In this document: positions 51,827-59,644 of the stretch, piece by piece
Numbering within the stretch: the stretch's first letter is position 1
How the letters are laid out: every line of letters starts with the position of its first letter
Source of the DNA: Candidatus Woesearchaeota archaeon
Lineage (GTDB): Archaea > Nanobdellota > Nanobdellia > Woesearchaeales > JACPJR01
Assembly (NCBI GenBank): GCA_016187565.1
Contig: JACPJR010000003.1
Location: forward strand, 1 to 64,000
Direction: 5' to 3'
DNA length: 64,000 nucleotides
Translations under genes and position numbers: made by a program
Notes under the pieces: model-generated
Databases searched by the model: none
What the model was told of the DNA's origin: nothing
Seen by the model: only the letters and a program-made list of their open reading frames with translations

Positions 51827-54169
51827 ATGTATGAATTGATTATCAGCGAAAAACCAAAAGCTGCTCAAAAAATTGCAGAGGCGTTGGCAAATGGGAAAGC
51901 GATTAAAAAGGTATATCAGGGCGTTCCCTATTATGAAATAACCCGTGGCAATAAGGACATTGTGGTAGCTGCTGCTGTCGGTCATCTGTATGGATTAGCC
52001 CAAAAAGGAAAATCAACCTGGACGTATCCGCAATTTGATGTCGAATGGAAGTTAACTGCTGATATGAGTAAAGACGCGAGGTATGCAAAAAAGTATTACA
52101 CACTGCTCAAGAAACTCGCAAAGGATGCGCGTGAGTTTACTATTGCTTGTGATTATGATGTTGAAGGAGAGGTTATTGGCTTGAATATCCTTCGGTTTAT
52201 CTGTAAGCAGAAGGATGCTCATCGTATGAAGTTTTCGACGTTGACCAAGCCCGACATCGTTGAAGCCTATGACCATAAATCTCCTACCCTTAATTGGGGA
52301 CAGGCAAATGCAGGTGAAACACGACATGAATTGGACTGGTATTATGGCATTAATGTGACCAGAGCACTTTCAGCAGCTATCCGTCAAAGTGGACGTTTTA
52401 AAGTTTTGAGTTCTGGTCGTGTGCAGGGACCGGCGTTAAAGATTATTGTTGACCGGGAAAAGGAAATTAAGGCGTTTATTCCTGTTCCTTATTGGCAGAT
52501 TGAACTCCACGGAAGAGTGAACAATGGTATGTTGCAGGCGTGGCATAAACAGGATAAGTTTTGGAACAAGGAAGATGCCACTCGTATCTTTACTAAAATT
52601 AAGGACTGCAAACAAGGCATGGTTGTGCAGATTGAGCGGAGTCAGATGCAACAGCCTCCACCAGTTCCCTTTGATTTAACAACCCTTCAAACCGAAGCAT
52701 TTCGTCATCTTCATATCAAACCAAAAGATACGCTTGAGATTGCGCAGGAATTGTATACTTCTGGATATATCTCTTATCCGAGAACATCTTCCCAGCAGTT
52801 ACCTCCTACTATTGGGTATAAACATCTTCTCACCAATGTAGGAAAGCAGGATAAGTATAAGGCTTATTGTGAAAAACTCTTACAAAAAAAGACGCTCCAG
52901 CCGAATAATGGAAAGAAAACAGATCCTGCCCATCCTGCAATCTATCCTACCGGTATTGTCGGGGAAATGGAGGGCAATGAAGTGAGAGTGTATGATCTTA
53001 TTGTACGACGCTTTTTGGCAACCTTTGGGGATCCTGCGCTTCGAGAAACAAACACCATTACGCTGGAAGTAAGGGCAGAGCCGTTTGTAGCCAAAGGAAC
53101 ACGAACCGTCGTGAAAGGATGGCATGAGCTTTATGGTCCCTATGCTAAATTCAAGGAAGAGGAACTTCCTCCGGTCCAAGAGAAGGATCAGGTTTCTGTA
53201 GAAGAGATTTTTCTCCACGATAAAGAAACCCAACCGCCAAAACGCTATACGCAGGCTTCACTTATCAAGGAACTTGAGGCTAGGGGACTAGGAACAAAGT
53301 CAACGAGGGCAAGCATTATTGATACCTTATTTCAACGTGGATATGTCTATGAAGATCCCATCCATGCAACTGATCTCGGTATGGCAACCGTTACCATGAT
53401 GGGTCAATACACCCCCATGATGGTCGACGAGGAACTTACCAGGCATTTTGAAGGAGAAATGGAAGAGATTCGTGAAGGAAAGAAAAAGCCTGTTACCGTG
53501 CTTGCTGAAGCGAAAGAAGTGCTCACTAAAACTCTTAAAGAGTTTAAAGAAAAAGAAAAGAAGATAGGTCAAGGGTTAATTACTGCTGAACAAGAAACCC
53601 GGAAGGCTATGAACGAACTCGGGCCATGTCCTGTTTGTGGAAAGGGCCAACTTACCATGAAGTCAGGAAAATACGGTAAATTTATTGCATGTACTGCATA
53701 CCCGGCATGCACTGCAACCTTTAAGCTTCCACAATTTGGTCTTATTAAGCCTTCAAAACAGGCCTGTGTTCAGTGTCAGTATCCTGAGATTACTATTATC
53801 CGTAAAGGTAAGCAGCCTCAAAATATCTGTATTAATCCCGAATGTCCCTCGAAAAAAATTACTGATGTCCATGCGAAAAAGGAAATGGAAGCTATAGCAA
53901 ACGGTTCTACCAAACCCTGTCCACTGTGTAAAGATGGATCTGTTGTTCTTCGCCGAGGGATTTATGGCAGCTTCTATGGTTGCAGTAGATATCCGAAATG
54001 TAAGTTCACTGAAAACATTGGTGCCAAGAATGAGCCATCAATCTCGTCTGAAAAAGAACTAACAGTATCATCACCTCCAGTAGCAGAAGATAAAATAGCA
54101 GAAGATAAAAAGCCCGTAACTAAAAATCCAAAACGCCAAAAAAAGCCAAAAGGAGTTAGGAAGCGCTAG
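51827..54169 (+). CDS. topA: DNA topoisomerase I, type IA
   Basis: 780 residues from ATG 51827 (TATA TATTTATAAA at 51793-51802 points to a leaderless start; GTG 51818 also possible). Toprim domain ISEKPKAAQKIAEAL...CDYDVEGEVIG, central domain LSSGRVQGPALKIIVDREKEI, active-site Tyr in SGYISYPRTSS and SLIKELEARGLGTKSTRA. The C-terminus has Cys4 zinc fingers (CPVCGKGQL...CTAYPAC; CVQCQ; CPLCKDG...CSRYPKC) and a Lys-rich tail. It relaxes negative supercoils. The last 14 nt overlap the convergent gene. Confidence 0.97.
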   Translation: MYELIISEKPKAAQKIAEALANGKAIKKVYQGVPYYEITRGNKDIVVAAAVGHLYGLAQKGKSTWTYPQFDVEWKLTADMSKDARYAKKYYTLLKKLAKDAREFTIACDYDVEGEVIGLNILRFICKQKDAHRMKFSTLTKPDIVEAYDHKSPTLNWGQANAGETRHELDWYYGINVTRALSAAIRQSGRFKVLSSGRVQGPALKIIVDREKEIKAFIPVPYWQIELHGRVNNGMLQAWHKQDKFWNKEDATRIFTKIKDCKQGMVVQIERSQMQQPPPVPFDLTTLQTEAFRHLHIKPKDTLEIAQELYTSGYISYPRTSSQQLPPTIGYKHLLTNVGKQDKYKAYCEKLLQKKTLQPNNGKKTDPAHPAIYPTGIVGEMEGNEVRVYDLIVRRFLATFGDPALRETNTITLEVRAEPFVAKGTRTVVKGWHELYGPYAKFKEEELPPVQEKDQVSVEEIFLHDKETQPPKRYTQASLIKELEARGLGTKSTRASIIDTLFQRGYVYEDPIHATDLGMATVTMMGQYTPMMVDEELTRHFEGEMEEIREGKKKPVTVLAEAKEVLTKTLKEFKEKEKKIGQGLITAEQETRKAMNELGPCPVCGKGQLTMKSGKYGKFIACTAYPACTATFKLPQFGLIKPSKQACVQCQYPEITIIRKGKQPQNICINPECPSKKITDVHAKKEMEAIANGSTKPCPLCKDGSVVLRRGIYGSFYGCSRYPKCKFTENIGAKNEPSISSEKELTVSSPPVAEDKIAEDKKPVTKNPKRQKKPKGVRKR

Positions 54170-54980
54170 TACGATCAAGAACCTGGCAAAGCCTTGCTAA
54201 CTTTTCTTGATAGTATGTTTTTTCTCTGAAAGGTTCCTCAAGTTCAGGAAGCGTTTTAATGGTGAATAATGCTAACGGTAAAACGATCCTTCGCTCTGTA
54301 TCGCTGAGCGGAGCGTTTGCATGAACTTCTTGTGATTTGCTTGAACCTCGATATCCTCGCTGACAATTTTCCACAATGACATAGCCTTTTTGTTCATACT
54401 CAGCAACCTTCGCCAGTAGGTCATTTTTACACTGAACAATATTTGATTCCCCTTCTTCGATGCTTCTTGCTCTATCAAGCAAAAAGAGCAAATCCAAAGG
54501 ATAAATACGATGATCCGTGAGGATAGTCGCTACCTTTTCAGCTGTTCTTCCATCAACGCACTCGCGGCAATGGTGTTGATATAATTCCTTGCATGCTTCG
54601 GCTTCTCTTTCTGCCTCAGTCTGTATATCCATCCAACGCTCAAGATTGCTATCGAGAATTGGTCTGTAATGTCCCCTTACTTCTTCTCTAAGCCCTGCTA
54701 TTTCATGGTCATCGTAGAAATGGATATTTATGTTATAACTAACGGTTTCAATTCGTAACTGAATACCAAGTCTTACTGAATGAGGTTGAACATCGCTATC
54801 AAGGATACCACCACGAAGACCAAGAGAAGGTAAACTATGAAAGGTGATTTTGCTTCCTTGACGTTCACGCGTAACAAATGTTGCATCCTCAATCTCAGAA
54901 GGTAGTCCATGAGCACTACTTCTATCAAGGGTATAGGAAATAACTCTCGGCTTACATTCTATGATCTTTTTTTGCCACAT
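54156..54980 (-). CDS. hypothetical protein, 274 aa
   Basis: No family recognised. The N-terminal half is beta-rich (VISYTLDRSSAHGLPSEIED, LGIQLRIETVSYNINIHFYD). The middle is helical with two Cys in HHCRECVDGRTAEKVATIL, and the C-terminal part is helical (LPLALFTIKTLPELEEPF). No signal or membrane segment. TATA TTTTTATAAAG (minus strand, near 55003-55012) lies about -26 from the ATG, so leaderless. It overlaps the topA 3' end. Confidence 0.6.
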   Translation of the reverse strand: MWQKKIIECKPRVISYTLDRSSAHGLPSEIEDATFVTRERQGSKITFHSLPSLGLRGGILDSDVQPHSVRLGIQLRIETVSYNINIHFYDDHEIAGLREEVRGHYRPILDSNLERWMDIQTEAEREAEACKELYQHHCRECVDGRTAEKVATILTDHRIYPLDLLFLLDRARSIEEGESNIVQCKNDLLAKVAEYEQKGYVIVENCQRGYRGSSKSQEVHANAPLSDTERRIVLPLALFTIKTLPELEEPFREKTYYQEKLARLCQVLDRTSAS

Positions 54981-55051
54981 ATACCGGAAAAAATAGATGA
55001 TCCTTTATAAAAAGAACTCTTTTTTATATCTTCAGTTAAGGATCTGACTTA

Positions 55052-55195
55052 AATGTGAGTATTCCATCCAGTCTTTGACTGGTGGTTTGGAAGCAGTAAC
55101 TGCATCCAGAATACTCTCATTCTTAGAAACCCGACCGAGCGGCCGAAGGGAGCGAGCAATCCCACCATCTGTGATGAGGGGTGTCGGGTTTCTCT
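55052..55195 (+). ncRNA. structured RNA candidate, unassigned
   Basis: TATA box TTTTATAT (55022-55029) lies about 26 bp upstream. The first fold closes with GAGTATTC/GAATACTC (55057-55064/55109-55116) around hairpin CCAGTC-TTT-GACTGG (55068-55082) and hairpin TGGA-A-GCAGT...ACTGC-A-TCCA (55088-55108). The second fold closes with GAAACCCGAC/GTCGGGTTTC (55126-55135/55183-55192) around GGGA/TCCC and CATC/GATG hairpins. No protein ORF fits and no known RNA family was recognised. Together with the tRNA-Ser gene this accounts for the 54981-55531 gap. Confidence 0.6.
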
Positions 55196-55212
55196 TGAAT
55201 ATTTTGCAAATA

Positions 55213-55220
55213 TTTATATA
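55213..55220 (+). promoter_or_regulatory. TATA box of tRNA-Ser
   Basis: TTTATATA, about 26 bp upstream of the mature tRNA 5' end at 55246, the standard archaeal spacing. Confidence 0.6.
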
Positions 55221-55245
55221 AGTTCGTTATTCTCTTCGAAATACT

Positions 55246-55441
55246 GCCAGCGTCGCATAACCTGGTATTGCGCAGGCCTTGAGAGCCTGTTCCCTTCGGG
55301 GTATCCCGGAAATCTTTGCCAAAGATTTCATAGAAAAGCGGAGGACTTCGACTAACGTCTCAGTCCGCCTCATCACTTTGGCAGGGTTGGGAAATTCAAA
55401 AATCATGAAGGGATTCGTGATGGAAAGTCCGGGCGCTGGCG
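55246..55441 (+). tRNA. tRNA-Ser(TGA) with about 112-nt insertion in the T-loop
   Basis: Acceptor GCCAGCG/CGCTGGC with discriminator G as in serine tRNAs. Anticodon arm CAGGC-CTTGAGA-GCCTG (anticodon TGA), long variable arm CCCTTCGGGG, T-stem CCCGG (55305-55309)/CCGGG (55429-55433). Between the T-stem strands lie 119 nt instead of 7. They contain hairpins AAATCTTT-GCC-AAAGATTT, GCGGA...TCCGC and ATCATGA...TCGTGAT. A standard TTCRANN loop cannot be read at either edge, so exact splice points are unclear: one or two introns, or an interrupted gene. Confidence 0.65.
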
Positions 55442-55531
55442 GTTTTTCTTTCTTTTTGTTCTATACGCAGATTTATATACTCTGTCTCATAACTCTTGCC
55501 GAAATGGCATAGATATTCGTGTGCCAGGATT

Positions 55532-56803
55532 ATGCGTACTCTGAAGCATCATATTGATCGTTACTTCCAGCCTAAGCACAAGCGGGAAGAAGAAAATTAT
55601 GCATTGAAGGTAGTTTCTGTTGCAGAAGAGCTAACGCGCCCGTATGATCGTTACCTTCCTGATGAGCTCAAATACATTCTCAAAGAGACACCCCACAACA
55701 GAGAAAAGCTCATTGCCTTAGTCCAAGAAGGAAAGGCAATAGGGGTACGAACCTTTGAGAAAACCCCTGATTCATTATTGAAGGCGGTTTCTCACATTAG
55801 TATTTATTCGCAGCATTACTGCATTACAACCTGGTTACCTGATCTTCTCAAAAATGATAAGATGCCAATTTTCATTCAAGCGGATATCGAACGAGCAAAT
55901 GAGCAGGGGATAAATCTTGAACATGACCTTAAAACAATCCTGCGTTATAAAACGAAATTCAAACAAATTGTGCTTATTGACATTGATAATAAGGGTATTA
56001 CGCAAACCGAGCAGGATTTTGTCACCCATATGAACGACATCATTTATCCTCTTGCCATTGATTACATTATTTACCGTATCATTAGTGATAATGCTCATGA
56101 GCGTACTGAGGTTGCGCAAACGATTATCAAGGCAATGCTTATTGTTGGACCTATCGCACATATCCTTGAGCGGGTTACTCACGGATTAGGGAAGGTATTT
56201 GCTGCAAGTGCCGATGATGTGATGGGAGAGTCTGCTGAGCTCATGGCATTACGGGGATCGGGGTTTTCATGGAAATATCTCATCAATCGATTGAAAATTC
56301 TTGTTCCTGTTTTTATTCTAGCAACTTACGGTGTTTTTCAGGTTGAACACTTTCTTGTTTCTGGTCAGGTTATTATTGCAGGTATTATCTTTGGATTAAG
56401 TGCAGTCGCATTATCATTGACAACCGCAATTCTTAGTATAGGTATGTACCATCACAGCGTTGAAAATTTAATCCGTGAAAAGAAATTAAAGCCCCATACT
56501 CGTTGGGAAAAAATAAAAGAGGCATTACGCCAAGATTTTACCAATCCTGCTCGATTTGGGTTGTTGATTGGAGCTCTGCTAGCACCTGTTATGGGTATCC
56601 TTGCAGCAATTTCTGGCTTGATGTACAATGGTTGGGTACTAGCGGCAGTTGGTACTACGGAAAGTGTTGGTGCAGGTTTAACGGTTATTCTCTGGAGTAG
56701 AATCTCACGCTGGCGTTATCATCGAAGACTTCATCATGAATTCATTCGAAAAAAAGCGTCAACCAGGAAATGGGTCAGCAACCTTGCATTGAGGTCTGGT
56801 TAG
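55532..56803 (+). CDS. integral membrane protein, unknown
   Basis: About 423 residues from ATG 55532 (AGGA just upstream; TATA ATTTATATAC about 55470-55479). The N-terminal 220 residues are soluble and helical (LPDELKYILKETPHNREKL, ADIERANEQGINLEHDL). The C-terminal half has at least four hydrophobic helices (LVPVFILATYGVFQV; QVIIAGIIFGLSAVALSL; FGLLIGALLAPVMGILAAIS; GWVLAAVGTTESVGAGLTV) and a basic tail. No transporter or enzyme motif recognised. It follows the tRNA-Ser gene by 90 bp but has its own promoter. Confidence 0.65.
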   Translation: MRTLKHHIDRYFQPKHKREEENYALKVVSVAEELTRPYDRYLPDELKYILKETPHNREKLIALVQEGKAIGVRTFEKTPDSLLKAVSHISIYSQHYCITTWLPDLLKNDKMPIFIQADIERANEQGINLEHDLKTILRYKTKFKQIVLIDIDNKGITQTEQDFVTHMNDIIYPLAIDYIIYRIISDNAHERTEVAQTIIKAMLIVGPIAHILERVTHGLGKVFAASADDVMGESAELMALRGSGFSWKYLINRLKILVPVFILATYGVFQVEHFLVSGQVIIAGIIFGLSAVALSLTTAILSIGMYHHSVENLIREKKLKPHTRWEKIKEALRQDFTNPARFGLLIGALLAPVMGILAAISGLMYNGWVLAAVGTTESVGAGLTVILWSRISRWRYHRRLHHEFIRKKASTRKWVSNLALRSG

Positions 56804-56830
56804 TTCATGAATTGAAACAATGCATTTCAG

Positions 56831-57874
56831 TTATTGGAGAGATCCAACACGTATTCCCAGCAACCGTATTCTTCTTTTATCTCGTAAAAAAGGATTCATC
56901 AGATACCAGGCAACATGAAAGAGCACGTTATGGCTATCACTTGCTGCGATGAGGCTGTACTGTTTGGTATGAGTTTCAAAATCTTCATAGCGAAGACGGA
57001 GCATTACTTTTTTAAAGCGCATAAAACCTTCTGATCTTAGGTCTATAATGACTTGTCTGGCAAGCTGAGCAAGCGTGTACTGTAAAAGGGTTATTATTTT
57101 TGTATCCTGATGAAAGGTTCGTTCTCTGCCGACACTTCGAGCAAGGTATTCATCGACAAGAGGACGGTTATCAATGCCCTGTGCAGCTTCAGAAAGGTAA
57201 TGAGCTGCTGCTAACCCAACAACGTTTCTAAGGTTTTCCGTAGAGATACTTGCTAGTTCTCCTATGGTGAAGATCCCTATATTCTGTAAGAGCTGTTCTG
57301 TTTTTTCTCCGATTCCGGGAAGTTTCCTCAGCTCAAGGGGATGTAAGAAAGAAGAAACTTGTGAATAGGTTATCATGGTTAAACCATTTGGCTTGTGATA
57401 ATCTGACGCAATCTTAGCAAGAAGTTTATTTGGTGCTATACCTATCGAACACGTTAAGTGTTCTTTTTCATGGATTTCCTGTTGGATACGCTGCGCAAGG
57501 AGACGTGCACTTTCAAATTCTCCACAAAAACAAGCATCTGTATAGGCTTCGTCGATACTTGCCTGTTCCATCACTGGACAAAAATGTTTGACAATCTCCA
57601 TAATTCTTCCCGAGACTCGAGTATACTTATCAAAACAAGGCTGGTAGAACACGCCTTGTGGACAGAGCTGATATGCTTTGCTAATGGGCATTGCTGATCT
57701 GATGCCGAGCTTTCGTGCTTCCATAGAACAGGTACTTACTACTCCTCTTCCTCTTCCATGCTCTGGATCCGCTCCAATAATAACAGGTTTTCCCTTCCAT
57801 TCAGGATGATCACGTATTTCAATAGCAGCAAAGAAGCAATCCATGTCAAGGTGTAGAATTATCCGTTGAGTCAT
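56831..57874 (-). CDS. dinB: DNA polymerase IV (Y family)
   Basis: 347 residues, the typical Dpo4/DinB length. A low-fidelity translesion polymerase. Palm motifs: LHLDMDCFFAAIE with the first catalytic Asp, PVIIGADPEHGRGRGVVSTCSMEAR, and QASIDEAYTDA with the Asp-Glu pair. Then a thumb with helix-hairpin-helix (LRKLPGIGEKTEQLLQNIGI), and a little-finger domain (VGRERTFHQDT) ending without an obvious PCNA-binding peptide. TATA ACTTATATAG (about 57894-57903) lies near -25, so leaderless. Convergent with the membrane protein gene. Confidence 0.95.
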   Translation of the reverse strand: MTQRIILHLDMDCFFAAIEIRDHPEWKGKPVIIGADPEHGRGRGVVSTCSMEARKLGIRSAMPISKAYQLCPQGVFYQPCFDKYTRVSGRIMEIVKHFCPVMEQASIDEAYTDACFCGEFESARLLAQRIQQEIHEKEHLTCSIGIAPNKLLAKIASDYHKPNGLTMITYSQVSSFLHPLELRKLPGIGEKTEQLLQNIGIFTIGELASISTENLRNVVGLAAAHYLSEAAQGIDNRPLVDEYLARSVGRERTFHQDTKIITLLQYTLAQLARQVIIDLRSEGFMRFKKVMLRLRYEDFETHTKQYSLIAASDSHNVLFHVAWYLMNPFLRDKRRIRLLGIRVGSLQ

Positions 57875-57975
57875 ATCCCTCTGAAGCTTGCTTTCCTATA
57901 TAAGTTCCTTGGAGAGAGCTGTCGTGTGGGAAGTGAGATACAAGAACCTGCAAAATTCGTATTTTTTCCTCTGGT

Positions 57976-58401
57976 TTACTTAACAAACAAACGTAAGAGA
58001 CGGACTACTGGCCAAAGCAGTATGCGGACAAGGAATTTGAGTAACCAAAAACGACTAATAACTCTGGCAATAGGTGGGCTTACCCTAGAGTACGTACTGA
58101 CAAAAAGTCTTCCTAATGCAGAGGGAAGAAGCAGAGTATCACGAAATGCCCTTAAGATGTTGATTTCTTCTGCAAGTGCTGTTCCGTAAGCAGCAGTAGC
58201 AATAAAACAGCGATCATCCTCTTTCATAACCTTGGGAGAGGTTTTGTAACAATGCTCGCAGTAATGCATGGTTCGATCATACGAAGGATGAACAACTTTG
58301 GCATGTTCTGGGCAGACATATCTTCGACAAACATCGCAAAACGTGGACGTAAGATAGCCACAGACACAACAACTTCCGTTTTTAAAGAGAATGGCACCCA
58401 T
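57976..58401 (-). CDS. zinc-binding CFI-box protein, 141 aa
   Basis: The N-terminal B-box/zinc-finger-like Cys-His array is CCVCG...CDVCRRYVCPEH...HYCEHCYK (about 11-52). The CFI-box CFIATAAYGT follows at about 65-74, with EEINILRAFRDTLL after it, and the C-terminus is hydrophobic and basic (KFLVRILLWPVVRLLRLFVK). The CFI-box occurs at the C-terminus of many bacterial and archaeal proteins; its function is unknown. Transcription runs from the AT-rich block at 58418-58435 shared with tRNA-Val. Confidence 0.7.
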   Translation of the reverse strand: MGAILFKNGSCCVCGYLTSTFCDVCRRYVCPEHAKVVHPSYDRTMHYCEHCYKTSPKVMKEDDRCFIATAAYGTALAEEINILRAFRDTLLLPSALGRLFVSTYSRVSPPIARVISRFWLLKFLVRILLWPVVRLLRLFVK

Positions 58402-58451
58402 GTTGCTGACGAAAAGATTTATATATTTAAATATTTCTACTAAGACATTCT

Positions 58452-58559
58452 GGGTCCATGATCTAGTCCGGCTATGATGTCACCTTGACGTTTGTTGCTC
58501 TCGTAAGAGAGGATCAATTGAAATGGTGAATGTCCCCGGTTCAAATCCGGGTGGACCCA
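58452..58559 (+). tRNA. tRNA-Val(GAC) with canonical intron
   Basis: Acceptor GGGTCCA/TGGACCC with discriminator A. Anticodon stem TCACC/GGTGA, loop TTGACG-intron-T (anticodon GAC at 58487-58489), T-arm CCCGG-TTCAAAT-CCGGG. An intron of about 33 nt lies after position 37 and contains the hairpin CTCTC-GTAA-GAGAG. Mature length 75 nt. TATA-like block at about 58420-58432. Confidence 0.9.
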
Positions 58560-58588
58560 TTTTCAGCATTTTTCAAAAGAGGTGGTTC

Positions 58589-59617
58589 ATTATTCGACGG
58601 TTACGGCACCAAAAAATTATCTTTACGCTTCTCTTTATATTGCTGCTTATTCTAGTCTTTTTAGTTATCCATCCCTACCTTGGCACGATTCTAGCAGCAA
58701 TGATATTGAGTTATACCTTTTATCCCGTCTACAAAAGGTTATTAGGCTTGGTGCGTTACCAATGGCTTGCATCATTGCTTACCTGTGTACTGATTCTGGT
58801 TATCATTGTGTTACCGGTTATTTTTTTACTCAGTTCCCTGTTCACTGAGGTCTTGAATTCTTATCATTTTGTTGTTAGTACCGCGAATCAACTGAATGTA
58901 TCTTCTTCAAGCTTTGCGCAGTTTGTACAGGAAGAAACTGGCTATGTGTTAAATATTCAGGACATCGCTGAAAAAGGGCTCCAGACGGCCCTTACTGCAC
59001 TTCGCGCTCTTTTTGTTACCTTGCCAAAACGGATGTTCCATGTATTTATCATGTTCTTTCTGATGTATTATCTGTTTAAGGATGGCGATAAACTTGTAGG
59101 CTACCTCAAGCGAGCTCTTTCGATGAAAGAGAAACATCATCTTGAGATTATGAAACAGATCGATGATGTGGTGTATGCCGTTGTCTATGGCTATGTAATA
59201 ACTTCTCTTATCCAAGGGATTCTTGGTGGACTTGGTTTCTTTATCTTTGGCATAACCTCTCCTTTATTATGGGGTATGGTCATGGCGCTCTTTGCCTTTA
59301 TTCCTTTCCTGGGTACCTGGCTGATCTGGCTTCCGGCAAGTCTCTTTCTGATCCTTCAAGGGATTCTCACGCCTGAGGTGAATAGTATCTTTTATGGCAT
59401 TGGGCTCTTCCTCTATGGATTATTTGTGGTAAGTGCCATTGATAATATTGTTCGCCCTATTATTATTGGTAACAGAACAAAGATTCATCCTGCAATTATT
59501 TTTATTGGTGTCCTTGGTGGTTTGGCCATGTTTGGTTTTATTGGTATTGTTGTTGGCCCATTACTGTTAGCACTCCTGCGAACATTTATTGATATCTACC
59601 ACAGAGATGTATCCTAA
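58589..59617 (+). CDS. AI-2E/PerM-family membrane transporter
   Basis: About 342 residues. Hydrophobic helices are grouped in the UPF0118/AI-2E pattern: an N-terminal pair (IIFTLLFILLLILVFLV; LGTILAAMILSYTF), a central soluble region with SSFAQFVQEETGYVL, then FGITSPLLWGMVMALFAFIP, FLGTWLIWLPASLFLI and a terminal DNIVRPIIIGNRTKIHP...GIVVGPLLLALLRTF. The start is unclear. The only nearby ATG (58523) lies inside tRNA-Val, and no ATG/GTG/TTG occurs for dozens of codons after the tRNA. An in-frame ATT at 58589 follows the ribosome-binding-like AGAGGTGG and is used here. Substrate not determined. Confidence 0.82.
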   Translation: MIRRLRHQKIIFTLLFILLLILVFLVIHPYLGTILAAMILSYTFYPVYKRLLGLVRYQWLASLLTCVLILVIIVLPVIFLLSSLFTEVLNSYHFVVSTANQLNVSSSSFAQFVQEETGYVLNIQDIAEKGLQTALTALRALFVTLPKRMFHVFIMFFLMYYLFKDGDKLVGYLKRALSMKEKHHLEIMKQIDDVVYAVVYGYVITSLIQGILGGLGFFIFGITSPLLWGMVMALFAFIPFLGTWLIWLPASLFLILQGILTPEVNSIFYGIGLFLYGLFVVSAIDNIVRPIIIGNRTKIHPAIIFIGVLGGLAMFGFIGIVVGPLLLALLRTFIDIYHRDVS

Positions 59618-59644
59618 GCATCAACGAGAAAGGTGAGAAATAAC

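Noticed and set aside
55419-55433. GATGGAAAGTCCGGG resembles the conserved 5' core of RNase P RNA
   Set aside because: It is at the 3' end of the transcribed unit and its CCGGG is fully explained as the tRNA-Ser T-stem; no RNase P fold follows.
55279-55512. A 77-codon ORF between the tRNA-Ser anticodon arm and the membrane protein
   Set aside because: It overlaps a convincing tRNA structure and has no ribosome binding site.
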